DNA of 64,000 bases from SAR116 cluster bacterium AG-335-B03 (GTDB lineage: Bacteria > Pseudomonadota > Alphaproteobacteria > Puniceispirillales > Marisalimonadaceae), in NCBI GenBank assembly GCA_003282435.1, contig QBZG01000003.1, forward strand, positions 1 through 64,000, read 5' to 3'. The position numbers and the translations under genes were made by a program. This document shows positions 1 through 11,960 of this stretch, piece after piece. Within the stretch, counting starts at the first letter, position 1, and each line of letters starts with the position of its first letter. The notes under the pieces were generated by a model, which saw nothing but the letters and a program-made list of their open reading frames with translations, did not search any database and was not told where the DNA came from.

Positions 1-1478
1 TCTTTATTTAACCAGTTATCATAAACATTAGTTTTAACCTTAACAAAAGGTGGTAATTCTTCTGGGTTTTCACTAATAACTTCAATTAAAATGTATTTGT
101 CTTCATTAGAATTAAAAATTTGACTTAATTCAGTCACATCAGTATTCCAAACGTTTTCTAAAAAAACTTTATTCTTACCAAGAAATTTTTTTTCGGTTGA
201 AAAAGAATAAATTACGCCATCTTTAGAAATCATTTTTATATTTTTTACAGGGACTCTTTTTTTGTTAAATAATTCAGATTTAGAGATTTCGTCTAAGTTG
301 TTGCCTTCTGCTATCAAATCTTCAATTTCATCTAATTTTTCAAAAAGTATTTCAACAGATAATTCTTTTATTAATTTTTTTTCAACATCTATAATGGCAT
401 CTTCATATTTTACTTCTTTTTCTTTAGCTATATTAATAATCTTATATATACTTAAACCAAACTTTGTTTTTATAGGTCCTAAAACTTCATTTAAATTAGC
501 CTTGAAAATTTTATCTGCGCTATCAACTGGTAGCTCTGTTTTTTCAAGGAAGCCAATATTGGTGTCATTTTCTGATAAATCAAAATATTTTTTCGCAAGA
601 TCTTTAAAATCATTGCCTTTATCAATTAAATTTATAAATTTTGTTGCTTTTTCTTGATCTTGTGTAGTTATTTGTAGAATTTCTCTTTTTTCTTGAACAA
701 GATAGTTAGACTTTTCGATTTCATATTTATCATTAATTTGTTTTTGATTTATAACGACTTGATCTTCAAAGATCGAAGGATCAATTTCTAAGAATTTAAT
801 ATTTCTTGTAAGGGGTATTTTATAATTTGCTTCATAAGCATTATAAAATTCTTCTAACACACTATCTGTGGGTTTGGAGATTTCATTTTTGTTAATCATT
901 TCAAAAATTTCATAATTTATAGTTCTAGTTTCATTTTGCCAATCCATTAATTTTTTAATTATTTTATCATCATAAATTTCGTTAAGTGAATATGGCATTG
1001 AAATTTGTTTAAAATTAGCTTCAGTATTGATCATTTCTAAATATTTGGCTTCTGACAAACCTGCATTTTTTAGAGATTGCAGAAATTTATTTTGAGAAAA
1101 TTTACCTAGTGGATCCTTAAATGCATTTTCTTCCCTTATTGCTTTTGTTTTTACAACCATTGGAACACTTAATTTTAAAGATTTAGCTTCAGAGTTTAAT
1201 AACATTTCTTGTTCAAATTTCTGTAACACACTTTGATGCATACCTTGTTTAATAGCTTCTTGTAAACTTGGTCTCTCAGGTAAAGAGTATCTTATTCTAT
1301 TTAGTTCATTAATAACTTTTTCAACTGTCACATAATCACTATCAACGGTTAAAACTTTTTTTTCTCCAACTCCACCTGTTAGATCCCCAACTCCCCACAA
1401 TGCAAATCCACAGATTAACAAAACAAGAAAGCACTTAAAAAATATTGACTTTGTTTGATTACGAAGAGCTCTTAACAT
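1..1478 (-). CDS. ppiD: PpiD/SurA-type peptidylprolyl isomerase (partial, C-terminus cut)
   Basis: Reading the minus strand from ATG at 1476-1478 gives one open frame that runs off the left window edge, at least 492 codons. The protein begins MLRALRNQTKSIFFKC, followed by a single hydrophobic segment (LVLLICGFALWGVGDL), which matches the inner-membrane anchor of PpiD-family periplasmic chaperones. A SurA-N-like helical region follows, with a rotamase-like part after about residue 230 (segment around QEKRE...LAKKYFDLSEN...GFLEKTELP). The family helps newly exported outer-membrane proteins fold in the periplasm. It is divergent from tpiA, as in many alphaproteobacteria. The C-terminus lies outside the window. 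Confidence 0.9.
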   Translation of the reverse strand, partial: MLRALRNQTKSIFFKCFLVLLICGFALWGVGDLTGGVGEKKVLTVDSDYVTVEKVINELNRIRYSLPERPSLQEAIKQGMHQSVLQKFEQEMLLNSEAKSLKLSVPMVVKTKAIREENAFKDPLGKFSQNKFLQSLKNAGLSEAKYLEMINTEANFKQISMPYSLNEIYDDKIIKKLMDWQNETRTINYEIFEMINKNEISKPTDSVLEEFYNAYEANYKIPLTRNIKFLEIDPSIFEDQVVINQKQINDKYEIEKSNYLVQEKREILQITTQDQEKATKFINLIDKGNDFKDLAKKYFDLSENDTNIGFLEKTELPVDSADKIFKANLNEVLGPIKTKFGLSIYKIINIAKEKEVKYEDAIIDVEKKLIKELSVEILFEKLDEIEDLIAEGNNLDEISKSELFNKKRVPVKNIKMISKDGVIYSFSTEKKFLGKNKVFLENVWNTDVTELSQIFNSNEDKYILIEVISENPEELPPFVKVKTNVYDNWLNK

Positions 1479-1584
1479 TTTGATACCTAGTACGATTGTT
1501 AATATTTTAAAATTAATATACTATTTAGGTATATTTATAAATAATTTAATTTTTTATTTAGTTAATTGAAGGATTAATTACTAA

Positions 1585-2331
1585 ATGTTGATTGCAGCAA
1601 ACTGGAAAATGAATTTAGACAAAAAATCAATAAAATCCTTTGTTGAACATTTAAAAATTTATAATTTTTCGAAAAATGTACAAGTGTGTATTTTTCCGCC
1701 TACTATATATATTGAATTTTTAAGTAAGCTTATCAAAAATATTCCAATTTCAATTGGTGGACAAAATTGTCATCATCAATCTTTTGGAGCATTTACTGGA
1801 GAAATATCAGCTGTTTCGTTAAAAGAATTTGGCTGTGATTATGTAATATTAGGTCATTCAGAAAGAAGAATATATAATAAAGAGACTAATGAGAGTGTTA
1901 AAAAATGTGCTCAATTTGGAATTAAATCTAGCTTAAGACCTATAATTTGTGTTGGTGAAAACATAAATCAACGTGAGAATGGAAAAGCCATAGATTTTAT
2001 TGAAAAACAAATTACTGATTGTTTACCAGAGGATTTTAACGAGCTAACGATAGCATATGAACCCATATGGTCTATAGGAACTGGAAAAATTCCTCTCCAA
2101 AGTGAAATTAGTGAAATGCACAAAAATATTAAAGAAATAGTTTTTTCAAAATCAAAAAAAAATGTCAAAGTTTTGTATGGTGGTTCTGTAAATGAACAAA
2201 ACATTCAAGAGATTTTGTCTGTAAATAATGTTGATGGGGTTTTAGTTGGGGGAGCCAGTCTTAAAATAAAAGATTTTCTTGCAATTTATGGTTCAGCCGT
2301 TAAACATTTAAATAAAAATTATAACATTTAA
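1585..2331 (+). CDS. tpiA: triosephosphate isomerase
   Basis: This 248-residue protein interconverts dihydroxyacetone phosphate and glyceraldehyde 3-phosphate in the cytoplasm. It begins almost directly with the TIM signature AANWKMN (catalytic Lys8). It has the catalytic His in LGHSERR (His91), the catalytic Glu in AYEPIWSIGTGK (Glu159) and the phosphate-binding YGGSV loop near the C-terminus. Length is normal for the family. It is divergent from ppiD across about 105 AT-rich bases and is followed 6 bases later by secG, so it likely heads an operon tpiA-secG-pyrG-kdsA-eno. Confidence 0.97.
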   Translation: MLIAANWKMNLDKKSIKSFVEHLKIYNFSKNVQVCIFPPTIYIEFLSKLIKNIPISIGGQNCHHQSFGAFTGEISAVSLKEFGCDYVILGHSERRIYNKETNESVKKCAQFGIKSSLRPIICVGENINQRENGKAIDFIEKQITDCLPEDFNELTIAYEPIWSIGTGKIPLQSEISEMHKNIKEIVFSKSKKNVKVLYGGSVNEQNIQEILSVNNVDGVLVGGASLKIKDFLAIYGSAVKHLNKNYNI

Positions 2332-2337
2332 GGATTA

Positions 2338-2655
2338 ATGATGATTACTATAATTCTAATAATTCACATCATTTTAGCTGTATGTATCATATGTGCTGTT
2401 TTACTTCAGAAAAGTGAAGGTGGTGGATTAGGAATAGGGGGATCAAGTGGTGGTGCTGGGGGTGGTTTCATGACAGCTAGGGGCACTGCAAATTTTATGA
2501 CAAAACTGACAGCATTTTTAGGTGCTTGTTTTTTCTTAACTTCAATAATTCTTGCTTTATTATCATCGAATAATGCTCCTTCTATTGCTAACGAGGTAGA
2601 AAAATCAATAGATAAAAGCTCAACAACGGAGCCTACTGTTCCTCTTGGTAACTAA
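2338..2655 (+). CDS. secG: preprotein translocase subunit SecG
   Basis: A 105-residue membrane protein with two hydrophobic segments (about residues 2-23 and 55-76). They are separated by the SecG-typical glycine- and serine-rich cytoplasmic loop, which starts LLQKSEGGGLGIGG and contains FMTARG. SecG is the auxiliary subunit of the SecYEG channel in the inner membrane. The C-terminal tail is hydrophilic and variable, as usual. Its place between tpiA and pyrG is the standard proteobacterial arrangement, and the spacing of 6 and 19 bases suggests co-transcription. Confidence 0.93.
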   Translation: MMITIILIIHIILAVCIICAVLLQKSEGGGLGIGGSSGGAGGGFMTARGTANFMTKLTAFLGACFFLTSIILALLSSNNAPSIANEVEKSIDKSSTTEPTVPLGN

Positions 2656-2659
2656 TTAA

Positions 2660-4324
<1,665 letters not shown>

Positions 4325-4346
4325 TGTCTATAAAATGTTGTAAATT

Positions 4347-5171
4347 ATGAAACAAAACATTATTAAAATATCAGAATTTGAAGTTTCTAATATACACCCT
4401 TTTTTTTTAATTTCAGGACCATGTTCTATAGAATCAAAAGATCATGCAATTAATCACGCAGGAGTAATAAATGAAATTTGTAAAAAACTAGGCATTAATT
4501 TTGTTTATAAATCTTCATTTGATAAAGCTAATAGATCAAGCAAAGGCTCTGAAAGAGGCATTGGTATAGAAAAAGGCTTAAATATATTATCAGATGTAAA
4601 TAAAGAATTTAATATTCCAACTCTTACTGATGTTCACGAAAGCTATCAATGTAAAGAAGTCGCAAATGTTGTTGATATTATTCAAATACCTGCTTTTTTA
4701 TGTAGACAAACTGACTTATTAACTGCTGCTGCTGAAACTCAAAAAATTATAAATATAAAAAAAGGGCAATTTTTAGCGCCTTGGGACATGGAAAATGTAA
4801 TAAATAAAGTTTCATATGTTGGAAACAATAACATAATGTTAACAGAAAGAGGAACATCCTTCGGTTATAACACACTTGTTTCAGACATGCGTTCAATTCC
4901 ACAAATGAGTAAATTTGGTTTCCCAATTATATTTGACGCAACACATTCGGTACAACAACCGGGAGGCTTGGGTTTAACGTCAGGCGGTCAAAGAGAATTT
5001 GTTTCAATATTATCTAGAGCAGCTGTATCTATTGGTATTTCAGGATTATTTGTTGAAGCTCATGAAAATCCTGATAAAGCACCGAGTGACGGACCTAATA
5101 TGGTAAAACTATCTGAACTTAAAAAATTACTTACTAAATTAATTGAAATAGATAAAATAATTAAGGTTTAG
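4347..5171 (+). CDS. kdsA: 3-deoxy-8-phosphooctulonate (KDO-8-P) synthase
   Basis: A 274-residue enzyme that condenses phosphoenolpyruvate and arabinose 5-phosphate to KDO 8-phosphate, a lipopolysaccharide core precursor. It shows the family segments GPCSIES near the N-terminus, [11 protein letters not shown] for substrate binding and [12 protein letters not shown]. The N-terminal motif carries Cys26, where the metal-independent E. coli type has Asn, so a metal-dependent (class II) enzyme is likely. The gene is 22 bases after pyrG and 25 before eno and implies the cell makes LPS. Confidence 0.95.
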   Translation: MKQNIIKISEFEVSNIHPFFLISGPCSIESKDHAINHAGVINEICKKLGINFVYKSSFDKANRSSKGSERGIGIEKGLNILSDVNKEFNIPTLTDVHESYQCKEVANVVDIIQIPAFLCRQTDLLTAAAETQKIINIKKGQFLAPWDMENVINKVSYVGNNNIMLTERGTSFGYNTLVSDMRSIPQMSKFGFPIIFDATHSVQQPGGLGLTSGGQREFVSILSRAAVSIGISGLFVEAHENPDKAPSDGPNMVKLSELKKLLTKLIEIDKIIKV

Positions 5172-5196
5172 TATCTTATTTTATGTTGGAGCAATT

Positions 5197-6483
5197 ATGG
5201 TTTATATATCTGATATTTTAGCTAGACAAATTTTAGATAGTAGAGGGAATCCTACCTTAGAAGTGGATGTCAAATTATCTGACGGAAGTCTTGGAAGAGC
5301 GGCTGTACCTTCTGGAGCCTCAACTGGTGAATACGAGGCATACGAACTTAGAGACAATAATTTAAAGTTATTTAATGGAAAGAGTGTTCTTAAAGCTATT
5401 GAAAATATTAATGTCGAAATTTTTAACACCTTTTCTGGAAGAAATCCATATCAACAAAGAATTATAGATCGCGATTTAATTGATCTAGATGGTACCGCAA
5501 ATAAAAATAAATTAGGTGCTAATGCTATACTAGGATTTTCAATGGCTGTTGCAAGAGCTGCTGCTAAATCACAGAATTTACCTCTTTGGAAATACATTGG
5601 TGGTATGAGAGCCAACACTTTACCTATTCCAATGATGAATATAATTAATGGCGGAGCTCACGCAAATAATGGATTAGATTTTCAAGAATGTATGATAATG
5701 CCAATTGGTTTTACTAAATTTTCTGATGCTCTAAGGTCAGGTGTAGAAATTTTTTATAATTTAAAAAAACTCTTATCTAAAAAAGGTTTTTCAGTTGCTG
5801 TGGGTGATGAAGGTGGCTTTGCCCCAAATATAAATAGTCTTGAAGAAGCACTTTCATATATCTCAGAATCTGTAGAAAATAGTGGATACAAACTGGGAGA
5901 AGAAATCTTTATTTCAATTGATGCTGCTGCGAGTGAATTTTATGAAAAAGATATTTATACATTAAAAGGAGAGAACAAAAAATATTCTTCTGAAGAATTA
6001 GTTACATTTTGGGAAAATATTTGTAATAAATTTCCTATTGTTTCTATTGAAGATCCATTTGACGAAAATGATTGGAAAGGGTTTAAAGAGCTTACTAAAA
6101 GAATTGGGAAGAGGGTTCAAATAGTAGGTGACGATCTTTTTGTTACTAACAAAAAAAGACTTTTAAAAGGGATAAAAAATAGCTCAGCAAATTCTATTTT
6201 AATCAAACTTAATCAAATCGGAACACTCTCAGAAACACTAGAAACAATGGAGTTGGCTAAAGACGCAAATTTTGGGGTTATTGTTTCTCATAGATCTGGT
6301 GAAACTGAAGATGTTTTTATTAGCGATCTAAGTGTTGCTTTAAATGCTGGTCAAATCAAAACAGGATCTTTATCAAGAAGTGATAGAACTGCTAAATATA
6401 ATCAGCTTTTAAGAATTGAAGAGATGTTGGGAGAGGATGCTTGTTATTTTGGCAATAATTTTTTTAAAAATTTTAATTTTTAG
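5197..6483 (+). CDS. eno: enolase
   Basis: The 428-residue glycolytic enzyme converts 2-phosphoglycerate to phosphoenolpyruvate. Visible family motifs are [17 protein letters not shown] at the N-terminus, the catalytic Glu region [10 protein letters not shown], a metal ligand in [11 protein letters not shown], the catalytic Lys in [11 protein letters not shown] and the substrate loop [15 protein letters not shown]. The C-terminal [19 protein letters not shown] is a slight variant of the usual SRSER signature. ATG is preceded by TTGGAG. It lies between kdsA and an ftsB-like gene, the common alphaproteobacterial order. Confidence 0.97.
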   Translation: MVYISDILARQILDSRGNPTLEVDVKLSDGSLGRAAVPSGASTGEYEAYELRDNNLKLFNGKSVLKAIENINVEIFNTFSGRNPYQQRIIDRDLIDLDGTANKNKLGANAILGFSMAVARAAAKSQNLPLWKYIGGMRANTLPIPMMNIINGGAHANNGLDFQECMIMPIGFTKFSDALRSGVEIFYNLKKLLSKKGFSVAVGDEGGFAPNINSLEEALSYISESVENSGYKLGEEIFISIDAAASEFYEKDIYTLKGENKKYSSEELVTFWENICNKFPIVSIEDPFDENDWKGFKELTKRIGKRVQIVGDDLFVTNKKRLLKGIKNSSANSILIKLNQIGTLSETLETMELAKDANFGVIVSHRSGETEDVFISDLSVALNAGQIKTGSLSRSDRTAKYNQLLRIEEMLGEDACYFGNNFFKNFNF

Positions 6484-6494
6484 GATAATATAAC

Positions 6495-6806
6495 ATGTAT
6501 AAATATTTAAATAGAAAAAATTTACTTATAAATCTAATGACAGTTTTTTCTTTGCTCATATTTATTTTTTTTATATCTCATATTTTTTTTGGCGAAAGAT
6601 CACTTTGGAAAATTTTTTCATTAAATAATGAAATATCACTAGCCAAAAAGGAATATAGTATTTTACTTGATAAAAAAGTAAAAACATCTTTAGAAATTAA
6701 TCTTCTTCGGGATAATAATTTAGATCCTGATATAATTTCGGAAATTGCACACAAGTTATTAGGTCTTATACATTCTGATCAAATAGTCATTGATATTCCT
6801 AAGTAG
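6495..6806 (+). CDS. ftsB: FtsB/DivIC-type septum protein
   Basis: A 103-residue protein with one N-terminal membrane segment (about residues 12-31, rich in Phe, Leu and Ile). A charged region consistent with a short coiled coil follows (about residues 40-75). This is the layout of the bitopic division protein FtsB/DivIC, which pairs with FtsL and FtsQ at the septum. Sequence identity alone is weak. The call rests on topology, size and the position directly after eno, where alphaproteobacteria keep this gene. Confidence 0.72.
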   Translation: MYKYLNRKNLLINLMTVFSLLIFIFFISHIFFGERSLWKIFSLNNEISLAKKEYSILLDKKVKTSLEINLLRDNNLDPDIISEIAHKLLGLIHSDQIVIDIPK

Positions 6807-6896
6807 TTTAAGATATTGTTAGGAATAATCTTAATTATTTGTTAAAAGATAATTTTAATTATTCTGAGTTTTGTTTGCTAGTAATACAGGTTAAAT
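6807..6896 (+). promoter_or_regulatory. probable promoter region of the pyruvate dehydrogenase operon
   Basis: This 90-base gap is the largest between genes in the tpiA-to-ratA block and precedes pdhA. It is AT-rich with TTGTTA-like and TAATTT-like stretches but no single -35/-10 pair that I can fix. A promoter here is inferred from position. Confidence 0.35.
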
Positions 6897-7901
6897 ATGA
6901 AAAAAAATATATCATCTTTAGTAAAAAATAAATCAAAAATGAATTACGATCTAGATTTATTAAAAGATATGTATAAAAAAATGCTTCTTATTAGAAGATT
7001 TGAAGAAAAAGCTGGTCAACTGTATGGTATGGGTAAGATTGGTGGTTTTTGCCATTTATACATAGGTCAAGAAGCAGTTGTTGTAGGCATTCAGTCTGCA
7101 CAAATGGAAGGAGATAGCATCGTCACATCCTATAGAGATCACGGTCACATGATAGCATGTGATATGGATCCTAAAGGTGTAATGGCGGAGTTAACGGGTA
7201 GAGAAGACGGTTATTCAAAAGGCAAAGGTGGATCTATGCATATGTTTAGCCGTGAAAAAGGATTTTTTGGGGGTCATGGTATAGTAGCTGCTCAAGTTCC
7301 AATTGGAGCAGGTTTAGCTTTTGCTCATAAATACAATATGAACAATAATGTTTGCATAACATACTTTGGAGATGGTGCGGCTAACCAAGGACAAGTTTAT
7401 GAATCTTACAACATAGCTTCACTTTGGCAACTTCCTGTTATTTTTGTTATAGAAAATAATAAGTACGGTATGGGCACATCTGTAAACAGGTCTTCTGCTG
7501 GTGATAATTTATCTGATAGAGGTAAAGCATACGGCATCGAATCAGAAATTGTTGATGGAATGGATATTATTGCTGTTAGAGAAGCTGCAATTAAGGCTAT
7601 TGAATATTGTAGATTAGGCAAAGGACCCTATATATTAGAAATGAAAACTTATAGATATAGAGGACATTCAATGTCTGACCCAGCAAAATATAGGACTAGA
7701 GACGAAGTTGAGCAAATAAGAAAGACATCTGACCCGATAGAAAATATTAAAGTTTTATTAAATAAAATGGGTGTTGTAGACAAAGTTCTTAAAGATATTG
7801 ATGTTGAAATAAAATCTATAATAGCTGATGCTGCAAAATTTGCGCAAGATTCACCAGAACCCTCCCCATCTGAATTATATACTGATATAACTATCAATTA
7901 G
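6897..7901 (+). CDS. pdhA: pyruvate dehydrogenase E1 component, alpha subunit
   Basis: The 334-residue protein is the thiamine-diphosphate-binding alpha subunit of the alpha2beta2 pyruvate dehydrogenase E1. It decarboxylates pyruvate and acetylates the lipoyl group of E2. The family segments are MLLIRRFEEKAGQLYGMGKIGGF, SYRDHGHMIACDMDP and the ThDP motif GDGAANQGQVYES...ENN. The phosphorylatable-loop region is YRYRGHSMSDPAKYR. It is followed 10 bases later by pdhB and heads a pdhA-pdhB-pdhC-lpd-lipA operon. Confidence 0.97.
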   Translation: MKKNISSLVKNKSKMNYDLDLLKDMYKKMLLIRRFEEKAGQLYGMGKIGGFCHLYIGQEAVVVGIQSAQMEGDSIVTSYRDHGHMIACDMDPKGVMAELTGREDGYSKGKGGSMHMFSREKGFFGGHGIVAAQVPIGAGLAFAHKYNMNNNVCITYFGDGAANQGQVYESYNIASLWQLPVIFVIENNKYGMGTSVNRSSAGDNLSDRGKAYGIESEIVDGMDIIAVREAAIKAIEYCRLGKGPYILEMKTYRYRGHSMSDPAKYRTRDEVEQIRKTSDPIENIKVLLNKMGVVDKVLKDIDVEIKSIIADAAKFAQDSPEPSPSELYTDITIN

Positions 7902-7911
7902 TGGTGATTAA

Positions 7912-9246
7912 ATGACAATTGAAATTTTAATGCCTGCTTTAAGCCCAACCATGGAAGAGGGTACGTTAGCTAAGTGGCTTGTAAATGAAGGAGACTCAAT
8001 TTCTTCTGGTGATTTAATTGCAGAAATAGAAACAGATAAAGCTACAATGGAAGTAGAGGCAGTGGATGACGGTAAAATAGGTCAATTGCTAGTTCCAGCT
8101 GGAACTGAGGGTGTTAAAGTTAACACCCCAATTGCATTGTTAATTGATTCAACCGAATTACCTCATACTTCGATAAAAACTATTGCTGATAAACCTTATT
8201 TAGAAAAAGAAAAAATTACAACTGAGCTAAAAATAAAAAAGCCTGTTAAACTAGAGCCTAATTCAAGTATTATTACAGTAAGAGAAGCATTAAGAAATGC
8301 AATGGCTGAAGAAATGAGATCCGACAAAAAAGTTTTTGTTATGGGAGAAGAGGTTGCGGAATATCAAGGTGCATATAAAGTAACTCAGGGTTTGCTTGAT
8401 GAATTTGGTAACAAAAGAGTTTATGACACTCCAATTACAGAGCATGGTTTTGCAGGTATTGGTATCGGAGCAGCTTTTGGTAACTTGAAACCGATCATTG
8501 AATTTATGACCTTTAATTTTGCAATGCAAGCAATGGATCAAATAATTAATTCGGCGGCTAAAACACTCTACATGTCGGGAGGTCAAATGGGTTGCCCAAT
8601 TGTTTTCAGAGGACCTAATGGAGCAGCTTCTCGTGTTGCAGCACAGCATAGTCAATGTTATGCTAGTTGGTATTCCCATTGTCCTGGTTTAAAAGTTGTA
8701 TCACCATGGTCTAGTAAAGATGCCAAAGGATTGTTGAAATCTGCAATAAGAGATCCAGATCCTGTAATTTTTCTTGAAAATGAAGTTATGTATGGACAAT
8801 CCTTTAGTTGTCCAGATGATGATGATTTCTTGGTACCAATAGGACAAGCTAATATCGAAAAAGAAGGTTCGGATGTTACCATTATTGCCTTTTCTATAAT
8901 GGTAGGAAAATCTCTTGAAGCAGCAGATATTTTGAATGAAAAAGGAATAAAAGCTGAAGTCATTAACCTGAGATCGTTACGTCCGTTGGATACTGAAACT
9001 ATAATTAATTCTGTAAAAAAAACTAATAGAGCCGTGACATGTGAGGAAGGTTTTCCTTTTGCGGGAATTGGTGCAGAAATTTCTGCAGCTATTAATGAAA
9101 ATGCTTTTGATTGGCTAGATGCTCCTGTAAAAAGAGTAACGGGTAAAGATGTGCCAATGCCTTACGCTGCTAATTTAGAAAAATTAGCTCTACCTCAAGT
9201 TGATGATATTGTTAACGCATGTACTGAAGTGTGTTATAAAAGGTGA
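7912..9246 (+). CDS. pdhB: pyruvate dehydrogenase E1 component, beta subunit with N-terminal lipoyl domain
   Basis: The 444-residue protein has an N-terminal lipoyl domain (about residues 1-80) with the lipoylation site [11 protein letters not shown] at Lys43. A short linker leads to the transketolase-type beta subunit (from about residue 118, [15 protein letters not shown]). Downstream are [20 protein letters not shown] and the C-terminal transketolase domain ([11 protein letters not shown]). A lipoyl domain fused to E1 beta is a known alphaproteobacterial feature. The lipoyl domain is nearly identical to that of the next gene pdhC, which suggests a domain duplication. Confidence 0.96.
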   Translation: MTIEILMPALSPTMEEGTLAKWLVNEGDSISSGDLIAEIETDKATMEVEAVDDGKIGQLLVPAGTEGVKVNTPIALLIDSTELPHTSIKTIADKPYLEKEKITTELKIKKPVKLEPNSSIITVREALRNAMAEEMRSDKKVFVMGEEVAEYQGAYKVTQGLLDEFGNKRVYDTPITEHGFAGIGIGAAFGNLKPIIEFMTFNFAMQAMDQIINSAAKTLYMSGGQMGCPIVFRGPNGAASRVAAQHSQCYASWYSHCPGLKVVSPWSSKDAKGLLKSAIRDPDPVIFLENEVMYGQSFSCPDDDDFLVPIGQANIEKEGSDVTIIAFSIMVGKSLEAADILNEKGIKAEVINLRSLRPLDTETIINSVKKTNRAVTCEEGFPFAGIGAEISAAINENAFDWLDAPVKRVTGKDVPMPYAANLEKLALPQVDDIVNACTEVCYKR

Positions 9247-9255
9247 GGATATGAA

Positions 9256-10521
9256 ATGAGTATAGATATCTTGATGCCAGCACTCAGTCCCACAATGGAA
9301 GAAGGCACTTTATCAAAATGGTTAGTAAAAGAAGGTGATATGGTTGTATCTGGTGACTTAATCGCTGAAATAGAAACTGACAAGGCCACAATGGAGGTCG
9401 AAGCTATAGATGATGGAGTTATTGGTAAAATTTTAGTTAATGAAGGTCAAGAAGCAATAAAAGTTAATGTCCCAATTGCTATTTTGCTTCTAGACGGTGA
9501 AGATATAACAGATTTAAATACTGAATTAGATGAAGAAAAAATTGATAATAAGTATATTGAAAAAGAGACTATATTTGAGACTAAATTGGAAGATAATGAA
9601 GAGAATATAGTAACTAGTCCTGAACCTGATTTAAATAGTGAACAAAAAGAAGAATTTTTAGATACAAATAACAAAAGAATATTTATTACACCTCTTGCAA
9701 AAAGAATTGCAAAACAGGGAGATATAGATATAAGTTTATTAAATGGTTCTGGACCTAATGGTAGGATATTAAAAATAGACGTTGAAAAATTCAATGATAA
9801 TAAAAATGTCAAAAATATAAATATAACCTCACCAGAGAATTTTGAACTAGTTAAAAATAGTGCAATGCGAAAAACGATTGCAGAAAGGCTTGTTAAATCA
9901 AAAAACAAAGCCCCTCATTTTTATCTTTCGGTAGATTGTAACGTAGACGAACTTTTAAATATCAGAAGTATTTTAAACTCTAAGGCTAAAGATAAATATA
10001 AAATATCAGTAAATGATATGATTATAAAGGCATCTAGTGCGGCTCTAATGAAAGTGCCTAAAGCAAATGCTAGTTGGGAAAATGAAAATACTAAATACTT
10101 TAAAACTACTGATATATCCGTTGCTGTTGCAATTGAGGGTGGGTTAATTACACCTATTATTAAAGACGTACAATCCAAGGGCTTGCTAGAAATATCTACA
10201 GATATGAAGAGTTTAGCGGATAAAGCTAAGAGTGGAAAATTGTTACCGGAAGAATATGTCGGAGGCAGTTTTTCAATTTCTAATCTTGGTATGTATGGTA
10301 TTAAAGAATTTTCAGCAGTTATAAACCCACCGCAAGGGTGTATTTTGGCTGTTGGATCAGGTGAAAAACGTCCAGTTGTTATTAAAGAACAGATAATAAT
10401 AGCTACTATAATGACAGTTACGTTGTCTTGTGATCATCGGGTAGTTGATGGCGCAGTTGGAGCTGAACTTTTATCAGAATTTAAAAATTTTATTGAAAAT
10501 CCCTCATTAATGCTTTTGTAG
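9256..10521 (+). CDS. pdhC: dihydrolipoyllysine acetyltransferase (pyruvate dehydrogenase E2)
   Basis: This 421-residue E2 core protein transfers the acetyl group to CoA. It has one lipoyl domain (about residues 1-78, lipoyl Lys43 in [11 protein letters not shown]) and an acidic flexible linker. The peripheral subunit-binding domain (about residues 145-182) begins [12 protein letters not shown] and contains GSGPNGRI. The catalytic acyltransferase domain contains [21 protein letters not shown] and the active-site [14 protein letters not shown] near the C-terminus. It is 9 bases after pdhB and 8 before lpd, so one transcript is likely. Confidence 0.97.
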   Translation: MSIDILMPALSPTMEEGTLSKWLVKEGDMVVSGDLIAEIETDKATMEVEAIDDGVIGKILVNEGQEAIKVNVPIAILLLDGEDITDLNTELDEEKIDNKYIEKETIFETKLEDNEENIVTSPEPDLNSEQKEEFLDTNNKRIFITPLAKRIAKQGDIDISLLNGSGPNGRILKIDVEKFNDNKNVKNINITSPENFELVKNSAMRKTIAERLVKSKNKAPHFYLSVDCNVDELLNIRSILNSKAKDKYKISVNDMIIKASSAALMKVPKANASWENENTKYFKTTDISVAVAIEGGLITPIIKDVQSKGLLEISTDMKSLADKAKSGKLLPEEYVGGSFSISNLGMYGIKEFSAVINPPQGCILAVGSGEKRPVVIKEQIIIATIMTVTLSCDHRVVDGAVGAELLSEFKNFIENPSLMLL

Positions 10522-10529
10522 GAATAAAT

Positions 10530-11939
10530 ATGACAAAAAATGATTATGACCTAATTGTAATTGGTGGTGGCCCTGGAGGTTACGTGGCTGCTATAAAAGC
10601 ATCTCAACTTGGAATGTCTGTTGCATTAGTTGAAGATAAACATTTGGGTGGAATTTGTTTAAATTGGGGTTGTATTCCAACGAAAGCTTTACTCAGAGCA
10701 AGTGAAATTAGACATATGCTTGATAATGTTGGAGAGTTTGGTTTTACTATTTCTAACATAAAAATGGATATTAATAATATAACAAAACGTTCAAGAAAAG
10801 TAGCAGCTCAGTTATCGAGTGGTATAAGTCATCTTTTAAAAAAAAATAAAGTTCATGTTTTCGAAGGTTTTGGATATTTAGATAAAGGCACAGTTGATTC
10901 AAAAATAATTACTATAAAAACTGAAAAAGAGATTATTAGAAAAAAAGCACAAAACGTTATTTTGGCAACAGGAGCAAGATCTAGGAACCTACCTTTTGTG
11001 TCCTCAGATGGCATAAATATTTGGGACTACAAGACTGCAATGACGCCTCCAAAGTTACCATCTTCACTAATTATTATTGGCTCTGGAGCCATAGGAATGG
11101 AGTTTGCATCTTTTTATAATGATTTAGGAGTTAATGTTACTGTTGTGGAGGCATTGCCATCTATTTTACCAAATGAGGATGAAGACATATCCAAGATCGT
11201 AGAAAATAATTTTAAAAAAAGAGGAATGAACATTAAAACTAATGCAACTTTAAAATCTGTGAAAACTCTCGATAAATCAGTGTCTGCTGAAGTTTCAGTA
11301 AATGGTAATTTTGAAAAAATTAACTCTGAAAAATTAATCTTAGCTATTGGTATTATTGCTAATACTGAAAATCTAGGTTTAAATAATTATAATATTAAAA
11401 TAGATAAAGGTCATATTATAACCAACGAATGGTTAGAAACAGATGAAAAGGGCATATATGCTATCGGAGATGTAACTGCTGGACCATGGTTAGCACACAA
11501 GGCGAGTCACGAAGGAATTTTATGTGTTGAAAAAATAGCTGGTCATAAAAATTTAAGTCCTATAGATAAAAACTCTATACCTAGTTGTACATATTGCAGA
11601 CCACAGGTAGCGTCTATAGGGTTAACAGAAAAAAATGCAATGTCTCAAAACTTAAATATAAAGGTAGGTAAATTCCCCTTCATTGGTAATGGTAAAGCTA
11701 TTGCTTTAGGAGATTCTGAAGGAATGATAAAAACAATATTTAACAATGATACAGGAGAATTGATAGGTGCTCATATGGTTGGACCAGAAGTAACTGAGTT
11801 AATACAAGGGTTTTCAATAGCTAAAAAATTAGAAACGACGGAACAGGAATTAATGCATACTATTTTTCCTCATCCAACTCTTTCTGAAAGTATGCATGAA
11901 TCTGTGCTTGATGCATATAATCAAGCTATTCATTATTAA
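10530..11939 (+). CDS. lpd: dihydrolipoamide dehydrogenase (E3)
   Basis: The 469-residue FAD flavoprotein reoxidises dihydrolipoamide for the pyruvate dehydrogenase complex. The N-terminal FAD fold is VIGGGPGGYVAAIKA. The redox-active disulfide is GGICLNWGCIPTKALL (Cys43 and Cys48). The NAD fold is IIGSGAIGMEFASF, the second FAD motif is GIYAIGDVTAGPWLAHKASHEG, and the C-terminal catalytic His-Glu pair lies in FPHPTLSESMHE. Normal length. It lies within the pdh operon and may also serve other 2-oxoacid dehydrogenases. Confidence 0.97.
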   Translation: MTKNDYDLIVIGGGPGGYVAAIKASQLGMSVALVEDKHLGGICLNWGCIPTKALLRASEIRHMLDNVGEFGFTISNIKMDINNITKRSRKVAAQLSSGISHLLKKNKVHVFEGFGYLDKGTVDSKIITIKTEKEIIRKKAQNVILATGARSRNLPFVSSDGINIWDYKTAMTPPKLPSSLIIIGSGAIGMEFASFYNDLGVNVTVVEALPSILPNEDEDISKIVENNFKKRGMNIKTNATLKSVKTLDKSVSAEVSVNGNFEKINSEKLILAIGIIANTENLGLNNYNIKIDKGHIITNEWLETDEKGIYAIGDVTAGPWLAHKASHEGILCVEKIAGHKNLSPIDKNSIPSCTYCRPQVASIGLTEKNAMSQNLNIKVGKFPFIGNGKAIALGDSEGMIKTIFNNDTGELIGAHMVGPEVTELIQGFSIAKKLETTEQELMHTIFPHPTLSESMHESVLDAYNQAIHY

Positions 11940-11960
11940 AATAAGCTTATAAAATATTTA

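Noticed and set aside
262-657. Plus-strand 131-codon frame
   Set aside because: It lies entirely within the minus-strand ppiD gene and its Ser/Phe/Ile-rich translation is a typical antisense shadow.
8290-8963. Two minus-strand frames over pdhB
   Set aside because: They are opposite to a complete, well-conserved pdhB and encode no recognisable motifs.
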